A stretch of DNA of 23,501 bases from JBEIDK01 sp040383485 (lineage in GTDB: Bacteria; Bacteroidota; Bacteroidia; UBA4408): positions 1 to 23,501 of the forward strand of contig JBEIDK010000035.1 in the NCBI GenBank assembly GCA_040383485.1. Reading direction: 5' to 3'. This document shows, piece after piece, positions 1 through 7,825 of the stretch. The notes beneath the pieces are model-generated. The model saw only the letters and a list, made by a program, of their open reading frames with translations. It was not told the DNA's origin and made no database searches. Numbering within the stretch: the first letter of the stretch is position 1; every line of letters starts with the position of its first letter. A program made the position numbers and the translations under genes.

Positions 1-500
1 GTAACAGTATTGGCAACATCTTCGATAGTTTTTGGCATGCTGTAAAATGAAGGAGTTGCTGGTGCAATAATAGCGCCTGCTTCCGTTGCTGTTTTCATAT
101 TATTAATATGAATCAAACTTAAAGGGGTATCTCTAGTAACTAAAATAAGCTTTCTTCTTTCTTTTAATATTACATCAGCAGCGCGAGTTATCAAATCATT
201 TGAAATTCCAGTAGCAATTCGGGCAAGTGTACCCATACTACATGGGCAAATGATCATAGTATTGAATCTGGCTGAACCACTTGCAAACGGCGCATTAAAA
301 TCCATTTTATCATAAAACTTAAATGAATATTTATTATAATCTTTATTGCCTAATTCATGCTCCCAAACTTGTTTTGCATTATCACTCATTACAATGGCAA
401 TATCATCAATTTCAGAACTTAAATTTTGTAAATTATCGAAAAGAGTTTTTGCATATACCGAACCACTAGCACCAGTAACTGCGACTATTAATTTATTCAT
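1..500 (-). CDS. ubiX: UbiX-family flavin prenyltransferase (3' end cut by window edge)
   Basis: Translating the minus strand from the ATG at 498-500 gives an open frame to the left edge, about 166 residues. It begins MNKLIVAVTGASGSVYAKTL, the N-terminal flavin-binding loop of the UbiX/Pad1 family. It also carries the family's SGSARFNTMIICPCSMGTLA segment, a downstream LITRAADV helix, and LVTRDTPLSLIHINNM in the phosphate/prenyl-binding region. UbiX joins dimethylallyl phosphate to FMN, making the prenylated flavin used by UbiD-type decarboxylases. UbiX/UbiD-like pairs occur in quinone synthesis, and mqnC of the futalosine menaquinone route lies further along this window, so a menaquinone role is plausible but inferred. 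Family members are about 190 residues, so roughly 25 are missing. A well-spaced promoter lies immediately upstream. Divergent from lpxD. Confidence 0.9.
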   Translation of the reverse strand, partial: MNKLIVAVTGASGSVYAKTLFDNLQNLSSEIDDIAIVMSDNAKQVWEHELGNKDYNKYSFKFYDKMDFNAPFASGSARFNTMIICPCSMGTLARIATGISNDLITRAADVILKERRKLILVTRDTPLSLIHINNMKTATEAGAIIAPATPSFYSMPKTIEDVANTV

Positions 501-511
501 ATTTCAGTTAA

Positions 512-540
512 CAAATATATCTATTGTTAGTTCTTACAAA
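512..540 (-). promoter_or_regulatory. Bacteroidota-type promoter for ubiX
   Basis: On the minus strand TATATTTG (512-519) matches the -7 consensus TAnnTTTG, and TTTG (537-540) lies 17 bases upstream as the -33 element. Transcription would start about 5 bases before the ubiX ATG, giving a very short leader. Pattern match only. Confidence 0.55.
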
Positions 541-612
541 CCTAATTATTATTTGCACTTTAATTTAATCTGAGAACATTTGAGAATTGAATTTCTTTTG
601 TAGGTTTGGAGA

Positions 613-1638
613 ATGGAATTTACGGCAACTCAAATAGCAAATTTATTACATGGTGAGGTAGTAGGAAATCCTGAAGCAAAAGTATCTTCTCTTTCAAAGA
701 TTGAAGAAGGTAAACCAGGATCTTTGTCTTTTTTATCTAACCCTAATTATATACAGTATATCTATACAACTGAAGCGAGTATTGTTATTGTTGATAAAAA
801 GTTCGTCCCTGAATCTGAAGTTCATTCCACTTTAGTAAAGGTTGATGATCCAAGAATGGCATTTGCAAAATTACTTGAAATGTATAACCAAATGCGTCTT
901 TCAAAAACAGGAATTGAACAACCTAGTTTTATTGCTGCTTCATCAAAACATGGCAACGATTGCTATATTGGAGCATTTACCTACTTAGGTGAGAATGTTA
1001 GAATAGGCAACAATGTAAAAATTTATCCTAATGTATTTATTGGTGACAATACAATTATTGGTGATGATTCAACAATTTATGCTGGCGTAAAGATTTACCA
1101 TGATTGTGAAATTGGCAAGCATTGTACCTTGCATTCGGGCGTTATTATTGGTGGTGATGGTTTTGGATTTGCTCCAAATAGTTCGGAAAATGGATACGCA
1201 AAAGTAACTCATATTGGTAATGTGATTATTGAAGACCATGTAGAAGTTGGCAGTAACACAACCATTGACCGTGCAACGCTTGGCAGCACCATTGTAAGAA
1301 AAGGAGTTAAATTAGATAACCTAATTCAAATAGCTCATAATGTAGAAATTGGAGAAAACACTGTAATAGCAGCACAAACAGGAGTTGCAGGAAGTACTAA
1401 AATCGGAGCCAATTGTATGATTGGTGGTCAGGTTGGTATTGTAGGTCATTTAACCATTGCAAACGGAGTTAAAATAGCTGCTCAAAGTGGAATTAGCCAA
1501 AGTATTACAAATGAAAATGAAATAGTTCAAGGTTCACCTGCATTTGGGATAGGCGACTATAAAAGAAGCTATGTAATGTTCAAAAAATTACCTGAACTAA
1601 GTAATAAAATTTCAGAATTAGAAAAACAATTAAAGTAA
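613..1638 (+). CDS. lpxD: UDP-3-O-acylglucosamine N-acyltransferase LpxD
   Basis: This 341-residue protein has the LpxD layout: an N-terminal uridine-binding domain (about 1-100, with LSFLSNPNY), then a long left-handed beta-helix of hexapeptide repeats (about 105-310), then a short C-terminal helix. The segment GVIIGGDGFGFAP and the motif NLIQIAHNVEIG are diagnostic. His242 in the latter corresponds to the catalytic histidine (His239 in E. coli LpxD). LpxD transfers an R-3-hydroxyacyl chain from acyl carrier protein to the 2-amino group of UDP-3-O-acylglucosamine, the third step of lipid A synthesis, in the cytoplasm. The length is normal. No other lpx gene lies in the window. The gene ends 6 bases from the convergent DUF4249 gene, and the two stops lie inside one palindrome. 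Confidence 0.95.
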   Translation: MEFTATQIANLLHGEVVGNPEAKVSSLSKIEEGKPGSLSFLSNPNYIQYIYTTEASIVIVDKKFVPESEVHSTLVKVDDPRMAFAKLLEMYNQMRLSKTGIEQPSFIAASSKHGNDCYIGAFTYLGENVRIGNNVKIYPNVFIGDNTIIGDDSTIYAGVKIYHDCEIGKHCTLHSGVIIGGDGFGFAPNSSENGYAKVTHIGNVIIEDHVEVGSNTTIDRATLGSTIVRKGVKLDNLIQIAHNVEIGENTVIAAQTGVAGSTKIGANCMIGGQVGIVGHLTIANGVKIAAQSGISQSITNENEIVQGSPAFGIGDYKRSYVMFKKLPELSNKISELEKQLK

Positions 1639-1652
1639 ATTAATTTACTTTA
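1631..1652. terminator. Perfect 22-bp palindrome over two convergent stop codons
   Basis: TAAAGTAAATT (1631-1641) is followed immediately by its exact reverse complement (1642-1652). It contains the TAA of lpxD (1636-1638) and, on the other strand, the TAA of the DUF4249 gene (1645-1647). Both proteins therefore end Lys-stop on the same AAGTAA hexamer. As RNA it would fold into a hairpin on either strand, so it may act as a weak bidirectional terminator, but it has almost no G/C and a zero-length loop. The symmetry is seen directly. The terminator role is inferred. Confidence 0.4.
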
Positions 1653-2580
1653 TTAAAATTGAATCCTTGCTCACTGCCGAGGCAACAAATCCGCCAAGCA
1701 CTATTCTTTTAGAATTCTTATCTTTTGCTGCTATATTGGAACTAATATTACTTGGTGGACTTGCAAAGATTCCAGTATTCTGAATTTCTCTTTGAACCTG
1801 ATTTAAATAAAAAATGCCCCCCAAACCAATAGAATGAACTTCAACAGTAACGACTTCACCTTTGTTAAACCGAACTGTATCGGGTGTTAGATTTGAAATA
1901 ATTGGCGCTATGAAAAAAATACCATCGAATCCAGGCCCAAATGCGGCATCATATGCCAAATTTAGTTGTGACGGCCTATTTAAAAATTTTCCATTTCTGA
2001 ACGTTTTAAACCAGTATCCATTTGGCCTGCCTGCTAAATCCCTTGTTGGTTTCATTGTCAAAACATAACCTTTGCGTACTGTTCTTCCAAATGAACTATC
2101 GGCTTCTAAAAGTGTGTCAGATATGGCGTTCGTAATATCTAATGTACTATCCATAAAGGAGGTAGCAATAAATTCTTCTCCCTTAATAGTTACGCTTAAA
2201 TCGTACTGAGTAAGGGGTATTCCAAAAGGGAAAATATCTGATGGATTTGGTTTCCAAATATAGTTACCATCATTTTTCTCGTCATTAAATATAAAAGTTC
2301 TGCTTGTGTCTATTACTCCTGGTATAAATATTCTGTTTACAACTTTTACTGTAGCGCCTAATATTGGTTTTACATTTGAGCTATTTAATATATTCTGTGA
2401 ATATGATAGTTTAATTGTCTGAACGCCTGTATCATTGGTAACGAAAGCGTCAATAACATATTGAACTTCACCATCTGATACTTTATAATCAATAACCTTT
2501 TCGCAAGAAGTTATTACTATTAATAAAATAAAAATAATTATAACAGATATTGTTGTTCTAATTTTTAACATTAATTTCAT
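1645..2580 (-). CDS. DUF4249-family outer-membrane-associated lipoprotein
   Basis: This 311-residue protein has a hydrophobic signal and a lipobox (VITSC, lipidated Cys26). After it comes a beta-rich domain typical of DUF4249: a start like DGEVQYVIDAFVTND with VQTIKLSYSQ, then GATVKVV, YDLSVTIKGEEFIATSF and a C-terminal QVQREIQNTGIFASPPSNI segment. In Bacteroidota these lipoproteins sit beside a TonB-dependent receptor and are thought to be surface or periplasmic partners in substrate capture. Here the receptor gene lies 18 bases upstream on the same strand, so the two are probably co-transcribed. The substrate is unknown. Another ATG three codons downstream is also possible as the start. Family assignment is from recognition of conserved segments. 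Confidence 0.85.
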   Translation of the reverse strand: MKLMLKIRTTISVIIIFILLIVITSCEKVIDYKVSDGEVQYVIDAFVTNDTGVQTIKLSYSQNILNSSNVKPILGATVKVVNRIFIPGVIDTSRTFIFNDEKNDGNYIWKPNPSDIFPFGIPLTQYDLSVTIKGEEFIATSFMDSTLDITNAISDTLLEADSSFGRTVRKGYVLTMKPTRDLAGRPNGYWFKTFRNGKFLNRPSQLNLAYDAAFGPGFDGIFFIAPIISNLTPDTVRFNKGEVVTVEVHSIGLGGIFYLNQVQREIQNTGIFASPPSNISSNIAAKDKNSKRIVLGGFVASAVSKDSILIK

Positions 2581-2598
2581 GACTAATTTATTTGAGTA

Positions 2599-4968
2599 TT
2601 AAAACTTAAAATTGTAAACTATTGAAGGTATTATATTACCAATAACTGAAAATTGTATTACCTCATACTTTTGTATATTTTCTGGATTCTGTTGCACATA
2701 TATCGAGAAAGGATTTCTTCTAGCATAAACATTATAAACGGAGATTGCTATATTATGAGAATACTTCCCATTCCAACGTTTCTTTAATTCATGCTGAACC
2801 GAAATATCTAAACGATGGTAATCCGGAATCCTAGTGTTATTTCTTCTGCCAATAGAATTGTGTGAAACATTATATCCCTGCACTTCATAGCGCATATCTT
2901 GCAATGTATAAGGCGTTCCGCTTCCGTAAACAAAATTTGCCGACACATTCCAACGTGGATTAAACTCATAATTTCCAACTAATTTCAAATCGTGTCTTTT
3001 GTCAAATCTAGTTGGATACCATTCGCTATTATTAATAAATGTAACAAGCCTTTCGGTTCGGGCTAATGTATAGCTAATCCATCCTGTAAATTTCCCTTGG
3101 GTTTTCTTTAAATAAAATTCAGCTCCATATGCCCTTCCTTTGCCATTTCTTAGTTCTGCTTCTAACAAATTATTTAACAATAAATTTGCACCGTCAATGT
3201 AATCTATTTGATTTTGAAAATCTTTGTAATAAACCTCTACACTGCTTTCAAACATTTCATTTTTTCCAAAGTTTCTAAAATAACCTAATGCAAATTGGTC
3301 ACAACGTTGAGGCTTAATATTATTGGTGCTCGGAGTCCAAATATCAAAAGGTGTTGAGGCGGTTGTATTGCTTATTAAATGCAAGTATTGAGCAGTTCTA
3401 TTATAACTTGCTTTTAACGAACTTAAATCAGTAAGTTCAAATTTTACTGAAGCCCTCGGTTCAAAATTATCATATGTTTTAATATGTTCGTTTGTTCTAA
3501 AATATTCAGAAGACAGTAATCTTTTCCTAACATTAATATTAGTGTCAGCATAATAATAAATAGTACCTGGGCCAATAAAGTTGAAATTAGAATATCGAAG
3601 ACCATATTGAACAGAAATTTTGCTTGTTAATGTTTGTTCATTGCCAATATAAATACTGTTTTCTTGAGTGTGTTTGTCTTCTCCGCTACTTTCACTTTTT
3701 TCTCCATTACTGTAACCGGTTATTGTTCCTGGCCTAAAATTATATGCAGATAATGTTCCTCCAAATACTATTGTGTTTTTACTATTCAGATAATAAGTAA
3801 ATTCTGGTTTAAGAATTGCATTTTGAATGTTAGCACGCCAATTAAATCCATCTTCTTTATCTCCTGCACCTAATTCATAATCATAATTACTGTAAATTAA
3901 AGATACATTAGAAAATAATTTACTGCTATAAATATGATTGTATCTTAAAGTTGTTGTGGCGTTTCCATTGTTAAAACCAAAACCATTTGTTCCACCAAAC
4001 TTAAATATATCGCGTCCTAAATAACCACTTAAATAAAGACGATTCTTGTCATTTATAATCCAATTAATTTTTCCTGTGTAATCATAAAAACTAGCCCTTG
4101 CGTTTTTAATATCTTCGTTTTTTGAAAGAGGAAAAAACACATCAAAGTAACTTCTGCGTGCAGCTAAAATAAAAGAAACTTTATTTTTAATGATTGGACC
4201 TTCAACACTTAACCGACTGAACAAAAGTCCAAGCCCGCCATTCACTTCAATTTTCTTATTATTCCCGTCCTTCATTCTTACATCTAAAATAGATGACAGT
4301 CTGCCTCCATACTGCGATGGAATTCCTGCCTTGATTAATTTAACGTCTTTAACAGCATCTGGATTAAAAATAGAGAAAAATCCAAACAAATGCGAAGAAT
4401 TGAAAACTGGTGCTTCATCCAATAAAATTAGATTTTGGTCAATACTACCTCCACGGACATTGAAACCGCTAGCTCCTTCGCCAACTGTAGACACTCCTGG
4501 TAAAAGTTGAACTACTTTAATAACGTCAACCTCACCTAACAAAACTGGCACGCGCTGTATTTGTTTCATATCTAATTTAGCAACACTCATTTCTATCTTC
4601 CTAACGTTATCGCTTGATTTTTCGCTTGTAACAACAACCTCCTTTAATTCTTTTGATTTCTCTGTCATTTCTACATCTATCAATTGATTTACTGAAGGTA
4701 CTATTTCCTTTGTTATTGTCTCGTAACCTAAATATGTGTAAACCAATAATATCTTAGCTTTAGGAACTGTTAATGAATAAAAACCGTATGCATTTGATGT
4801 AACAGAATTGTTTGTTCCCTTTAATGTAACAACAGCGCCGATAAGAGTTTCTCCATTCTTAGAATCCTTCAATGTTCCGCTGATTGTAATTTTATCTTGC
4901 GCAGATACAGAGATGTTAAGCAAGGATATGAATGAAAATAAAATGGAGTAATATTTACTAAATTTCAT
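2599..4968 (-). CDS. TonB-dependent outer-membrane receptor with carboxypeptidase-regulatory-like N-terminal domain
   Basis: The protein has 789 residues. In order: signal peptide (about 1-23, ending SVSA), a CarboxypepD_reg-like beta-sandwich (about 28-110, with GTLKDSKNGETLIGAVVTLKG and YGFYSLTVP), a plug domain (about 130-235, with LLPGVSTVGEGASGFNVRGG, LILLDEAPVFN and IPSQYGGRLSSILDVRMKDG), and a 22-strand-type beta-barrel ending in the aromatic YNFKF. Such receptors import ligands across the outer membrane using TonB/ExbBD energy. With its DUF4249 partner downstream this is not a SusC/SusD pair, so a glycan substrate is not implied. Siderophore, cofactor or peptide uptake are all possible. 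A promoter with exact spacing lies upstream. Divergent from typA. Confidence 0.93.
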   Translation of the reverse strand: MKFSKYYSILFSFISLLNISVSAQDKITISGTLKDSKNGETLIGAVVTLKGTNNSVTSNAYGFYSLTVPKAKILLVYTYLGYETITKEIVPSVNQLIDVEMTEKSKELKEVVVTSEKSSDNVRKIEMSVAKLDMKQIQRVPVLLGEVDVIKVVQLLPGVSTVGEGASGFNVRGGSIDQNLILLDEAPVFNSSHLFGFFSIFNPDAVKDVKLIKAGIPSQYGGRLSSILDVRMKDGNNKKIEVNGGLGLLFSRLSVEGPIIKNKVSFILAARRSYFDVFFPLSKNEDIKNARASFYDYTGKINWIINDKNRLYLSGYLGRDIFKFGGTNGFGFNNGNATTTLRYNHIYSSKLFSNVSLIYSNYDYELGAGDKEDGFNWRANIQNAILKPEFTYYLNSKNTIVFGGTLSAYNFRPGTITGYSNGEKSESSGEDKHTQENSIYIGNEQTLTSKISVQYGLRYSNFNFIGPGTIYYYADTNINVRKRLLSSEYFRTNEHIKTYDNFEPRASVKFELTDLSSLKASYNRTAQYLHLISNTTASTPFDIWTPSTNNIKPQRCDQFALGYFRNFGKNEMFESSVEVYYKDFQNQIDYIDGANLLLNNLLEAELRNGKGRAYGAEFYLKKTQGKFTGWISYTLARTERLVTFINNSEWYPTRFDKRHDLKLVGNYEFNPRWNVSANFVYGSGTPYTLQDMRYEVQGYNVSHNSIGRRNNTRIPDYHRLDISVQHELKKRWNGKYSHNIAISVYNVYARRNPFSIYVQQNPENIQKYEVIQFSVIGNIIPSIVYNFKF

Positions 4969-5050
4969 AAATAATTTATTATTGTAAGGTTATAAGTCAA
5001 AAAAAAAGAATTGTTTAAAGCTATTTTAATTTGGTTTATTTTTAAGGGTG

Positions 5051-5080
5051 CAAAAGTATTTATAACTGCTAAGCATACAA
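5051..5080 (-). promoter_or_regulatory. Bacteroidota-type promoter for the TonB receptor operon
   Basis: On the minus strand TACTTTTG (5051-5058) matches TAnnTTTG exactly, with TTG (5078-5080) 19 bases upstream, the usual spacing for the primary sigma factor of this phylum. The predicted start near 5044 gives a leader of about 75 nt before the receptor ATG at 4968. Confidence 0.65.
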
Positions 5081-5093
5081 CCGTAAATATGTT

Positions 5094-5125
5094 AATAACA
5101 ATAAATTAATACCTGAATTGTTATT
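5094..5125. repeat. 9-bp inverted repeat between divergent promoters
   Basis: AATAACAAT (5094-5102) and ATTGTTATT (5117-5125) are exact inverted repeats 14 bases apart. They lie 14 bases upstream of the -33 element of the TonB receptor promoter and about 55 bases upstream of the candidate typA promoter. This could be an operator, but AT-rich repeats of this size arise easily by chance. Confidence 0.3.
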
Positions 5126-5179
5126 TTAATGAAATGAATTGAAATAGTTTGTCCTATGTTAACTCAATAATATTAAAAA

Positions 5180-5209
5180 TTGAAAAATGAGAAAATGCCA
5201 ATAATTTTA
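5180..5209 (+). promoter_or_regulatory. Candidate promoter for typA
   Basis: TTG (5180-5182) followed after 19 bases by TAATTTTA (5202-5209) matches the TTG/TAnnTTTG pattern except for the last base. A second -7-like box, TAGTTTCG, lies at 5211-5218. Either gives a short leader before the ATG at 5239. Confidence 0.4.
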
Positions 5210-5238
5210 CTAGTTTCGCGCCCCGAAATAAAAACGTA

Positions 5239-7038
5239 ATGCAACAAAACATTCGCAACATAGCTATCATAGCGCACGTTGACCACGGTAAAACTACCTT
5301 GGTTGATAAAATTTTATTACAAACGAAACTTTTTCGTGAAAATCAGGAAGCTGGAGAACTAATTCTCGACAACAATGATTTGGAGCGTGAACGTGGAATT
5401 ACAATTCTTTCTAAGAATGTTTCAATAGTTTATAATGGTACAAAAATAAACATTATCGATACTCCTGGTCACAGTGATTTTGGTGGTGAAGTTGAACGTG
5501 TACTTAATATGGCCGATGGTGTGCTCTTATTAGTAGATGCCTTTGAAGGCCCTATGCCACAAACTCGTTTTGTATTGCAAAAAGCCTTAGAACTAGGTAA
5601 AAAAGCAATCTGTGTTATCAATAAGGTTGATAAGCCAAACTGCCGTCCTGATGAGGTGCACGACAATGTATTCGACTTATTCTTCAATCTTGGAGCTACT
5701 GAAGAGCAGTTGAATTTCCCAACAATTTTTGGTTCTTCTAAACAAGGTTGGATGAGCACCGACTATAAAAATCCTACCGAAAACATTACACCATTGTTAG
5801 ATTGTGTGATTGAAAATATACCGGCACCACCTTTTAATGAAGGTACTCCTCAAATGCAAATTACTTCTTTAGATTTTTCATCTTTCGTTGGGCGTATTGC
5901 TGTGGGGCGTGTGCACCGTGGTACTTTAAAAGAAAATATGGCTGTTGCTGTGGTAAAGCGCGATGGCTCAATTACAAAAACACGTATCAAAGAACTATTT
6001 ACGTTTGAAGGACTTGGAAAAGTAAAAACCAACGAAGTAAAATGCGGAGATATTTGTGCTATGACAGGTATTGAAGGCTTTGAAATTGGTGACACCGTAT
6101 GTGATTTTGAAAATCCAGAAGGACTTCCGGTTATGAATATTGATGAGCCTACCATGAGCATGCTTTTCACCATTAATAATTCACCATTCTTTGGTAAAGA
6201 AGGCAAGTTTGTAACTTCACGTCACTTGCGTGATAGACTTTTCAAAGAAACAGAAAAGAATCTTGCAATGCGTGTTCAAGAAACAGATAGCGCTGATTCT
6301 TATTTAGTATTCGGGAGAGGTATCCTTCATTTAAGTATTTTAATTGAAACAATGCGCCGCGAAGGTTTTGAAATGCAATTGGGACAGCCACAAGTATTAT
6401 TCAAGGAAATTGACGGAAGAAAATGTGAGCCAATAGAAATACTGACGGTCGACGTACCTGAACCAGTTGCTGGTAAAGTAATTGAGTTGGTAAACCAACG
6501 TAAAGGCGAAATGCTGATTATGGAAACTCGCGGCGATATGATTCACTTAGAATTTAATATACCATCACGCGGTATTATTGGTTTACGTAATAATGTATTG
6601 ACTGCTACTGCTGGTGAAGCAATCATGAATCACCGCTTTTTAGACTATCAACCTTACAAAGGTGAAATTCCTGGACGTATATCTGGTTCATTAATATCAA
6701 TGGAACAAGGCACTGCTATTGCTTATTCAATTGATAAAATGCAAGACCGTGGCTTCTTCTTTATTGACCCAACGGATGAAATTTATACTGGACAAGTAAT
6801 TGGAGAACACACTCGCCCTGATGATTTAGCAATAAATGTAACTAAAACTAAAAAGCTTACTAACATGCGTGCATCTGGTACAGATGAAAAAATGCGTATA
6901 GCTCCAGCTGTAAAATTTAGCTTAGAAGAGGCGATGGAATATATTCAAGAAGATGAATATGTTGAGATAACTCCTAAATCGATAAGAATGCGAAAAATCA
7001 TCTTAGATGAGAACGAACGTAAGCGTAAATCGAAATAG
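5239..7038 (+). CDS. typA: Translational GTPase TypA/BipA
   Basis: The 599-residue length is normal for the family. GTPase motifs are intact: G1 AHVDHGKT (12-19), switch I RERGITI (50-56), DTPGH (74-78) and NKVD (128-131). EF-G-like domains II, III and V follow, including the conserved segments RGRGIIGLRNNVL-like SRGIIGLRNN and GTAIAYSIDKMQDRG. The C-terminal BipA-specific domain contains ANMRA-like TNMRASGTDEK and a basic tail. BipA binds the 70S ribosome at the EF-G site and is needed for 50S assembly and growth at low temperature or under stress. The gene stands alone: its upstream neighbour is divergent and a hairpin lies about 55 bases after the stop. It looks richer in G/C than the polysaccharide genes further on, as expected of a well-expressed housekeeping gene. 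Confidence 0.97.
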   Translation: MQQNIRNIAIIAHVDHGKTTLVDKILLQTKLFRENQEAGELILDNNDLERERGITILSKNVSIVYNGTKINIIDTPGHSDFGGEVERVLNMADGVLLLVDAFEGPMPQTRFVLQKALELGKKAICVINKVDKPNCRPDEVHDNVFDLFFNLGATEEQLNFPTIFGSSKQGWMSTDYKNPTENITPLLDCVIENIPAPPFNEGTPQMQITSLDFSSFVGRIAVGRVHRGTLKENMAVAVVKRDGSITKTRIKELFTFEGLGKVKTNEVKCGDICAMTGIEGFEIGDTVCDFENPEGLPVMNIDEPTMSMLFTINNSPFFGKEGKFVTSRHLRDRLFKETEKNLAMRVQETDSADSYLVFGRGILHLSILIETMRREGFEMQLGQPQVLFKEIDGRKCEPIEILTVDVPEPVAGKVIELVNQRKGEMLIMETRGDMIHLEFNIPSRGIIGLRNNVLTATAGEAIMNHRFLDYQPYKGEIPGRISGSLISMEQGTAIAYSIDKMQDRGFFFIDPTDEIYTGQVIGEHTRPDDLAINVTKTKKLTNMRASGTDEKMRIAPAVKFSLEEAMEYIQEDEYVEITPKSIRMRKIILDENERKRKSK

Positions 7039-7092
7039 TTGATAGTGTTCAACGAAAAATAAATAAGAATTCCAAGATATTGTTTTTGATAT

Positions 7093-7124
7093 AAATTACT
7101 ATGAATTTTAATTCATAGTAATTT
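7093..7124 (+). terminator. Hairpin after typA
   Basis: AAATTACTATGAA (7093-7105) and its exact reverse complement (7112-7124) flank a 6-nt loop, 55 bases after the typA stop. There is no downstream T-run and the stem is AT-rich, so termination is plausible but not certain. Confidence 0.45.
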
Positions 7125-7262
7125 ACGTTAGCCATAAATACATTTGTAAATAAAGTGCTAAGAGCATTAGTCATTTTTATATCTTAACTATGAAATGATT
7201 GCAATATAAACTAATTAATTAGCTTAGCTTTTCAAGATTTATACCCAGATTACGCGTTAGGG

Positions 7263-7390
7263 GGTTCGTAGTGTAGCGCCAAAGCCCAATAAAATATGAA
7301 GTAAATAACTTTTCTATTGCATCATATATTCGATATAATTTATTCGTAACAGTGCATATTTTATTATAGTTTGGCGTTTAACTAAGAACG
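7263..7390. repeat. Large imperfect inverted repeat (foldback element)
   Basis: Left arm 7263-7298 and right arm 7355-7390 are inverted copies. The inner 24 bases of each (7275-7298 and 7355-7378) pair at 20 of 24 positions and the outer 12 at 8 of 12. The conserved parts are CGCCAAA and AATAAAATATG on the left arm. The central loop is 56 bases. A single strand would form a long interrupted hairpin. It contains no reading frame. It could be a foldback or MITE-type element, a structured RNA, or a decayed recombination site. Only the symmetry is established from the sequence. Confidence 0.55.
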
Positions 7391-7394
7391 GCTA

Positions 7395-7521
7395 ATACCA
7401 ATGTGATTTGTGACTTATGCCAATAATTTTCAAATCTTACAATGGTAAAAACCGAAAGAAAAGAAGTTTGGAGCAAATGCACTAAAGCAAATTTGGACCT
7501 TTACGTATTTCACATCGGCAT
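7395..7521. mobile_element. Possible MITE-like remnant, 127 bp, with inverted ends
   Basis: ATACCAATGTGA (7395-7406) and TCACATCGGCAT (7510-7521) are inverted copies matching at 10 of 12 positions. The interior has no open frame and no transposase. GGCTAA occurs at both sides (7390-7395 and 7535-7540) but not at positions that make a clean target-site duplication. A remnant of a small non-autonomous element is one reading. Chance is a real alternative. Confidence 0.3.
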
Positions 7522-7797
7522 ATCCCTTAATCTAGGCTAAATAAGCTAGCTCTTGATTTCTCATTTTTAGTAAATAAACCAAACCTTCACTCTTCTTGAA
7601 GATAATTATTCAAGGTTCTGAACTTCTTCTACTAACAGTCGCTAATTACTTAAAGGTTTGACTGAAATATTTTAAATTCAAATAGATTTTATAAATGTTT
7701 TCAGTAAAGGGAATGTTTTTTTAACTCAAAATGTTTTTAGAGAAGTAATTTTATGAATTAATAAGATAATGGAATGTATGTAATAAGAATATTAAAT

Positions 7798-7805
7798 TAC
7801 TTTTG
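7798..7805 (+). promoter_or_regulatory. ssrA: -7 element of the ssrA promoter
   Basis: TACTTTTG matches TAnnTTTG exactly and sits 21 bases before the mature tmRNA 5' end. No clear TTG element is present at the right distance upstream. Confidence 0.5.
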
Positions 7806-7825
7806 TATTTGTTCAATAATTATCA

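Larger units (their letters stand above)
7039..7825. other. Intergenic region of about 790 bp without a protein gene
   Basis: All six frames between typA and ssrA lack a convincing coding region. The stretch holds a 13-bp-stem hairpin just after typA (7093-7124), a 12-bp AT palindrome (CTAATTAATTAG, 7211-7222), a large foldback structure (7263-7390), a 127-bp segment with 12-bp inverted ends (7395-7521), and the ssrA promoter (7798-7805). The local base composition at 7250-7290 and 7370-7400 is richer in G/C than the surroundings. I read it as a place where small non-coding elements have inserted and decayed. In the rest (7125-7262 and 7522-7797) I see nothing further. Confidence 0.6.

Noticed and set aside
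346..573. Plus-strand reading frame of 75 codons opposite ubiX
   Set aside because: It is antisense to a clear UbiX-family gene and has no recognisable features.
7255..7384. Integron attC-like core sites (a GTTAG-type and a GTTTAAC-type heptamer) at the ends of the foldback region
   Set aside because: The two heptamers are in the wrong order and orientation for an attC site, the left one does not fit GTTRRRY, and there is no integron integrase or cassette gene in the window.
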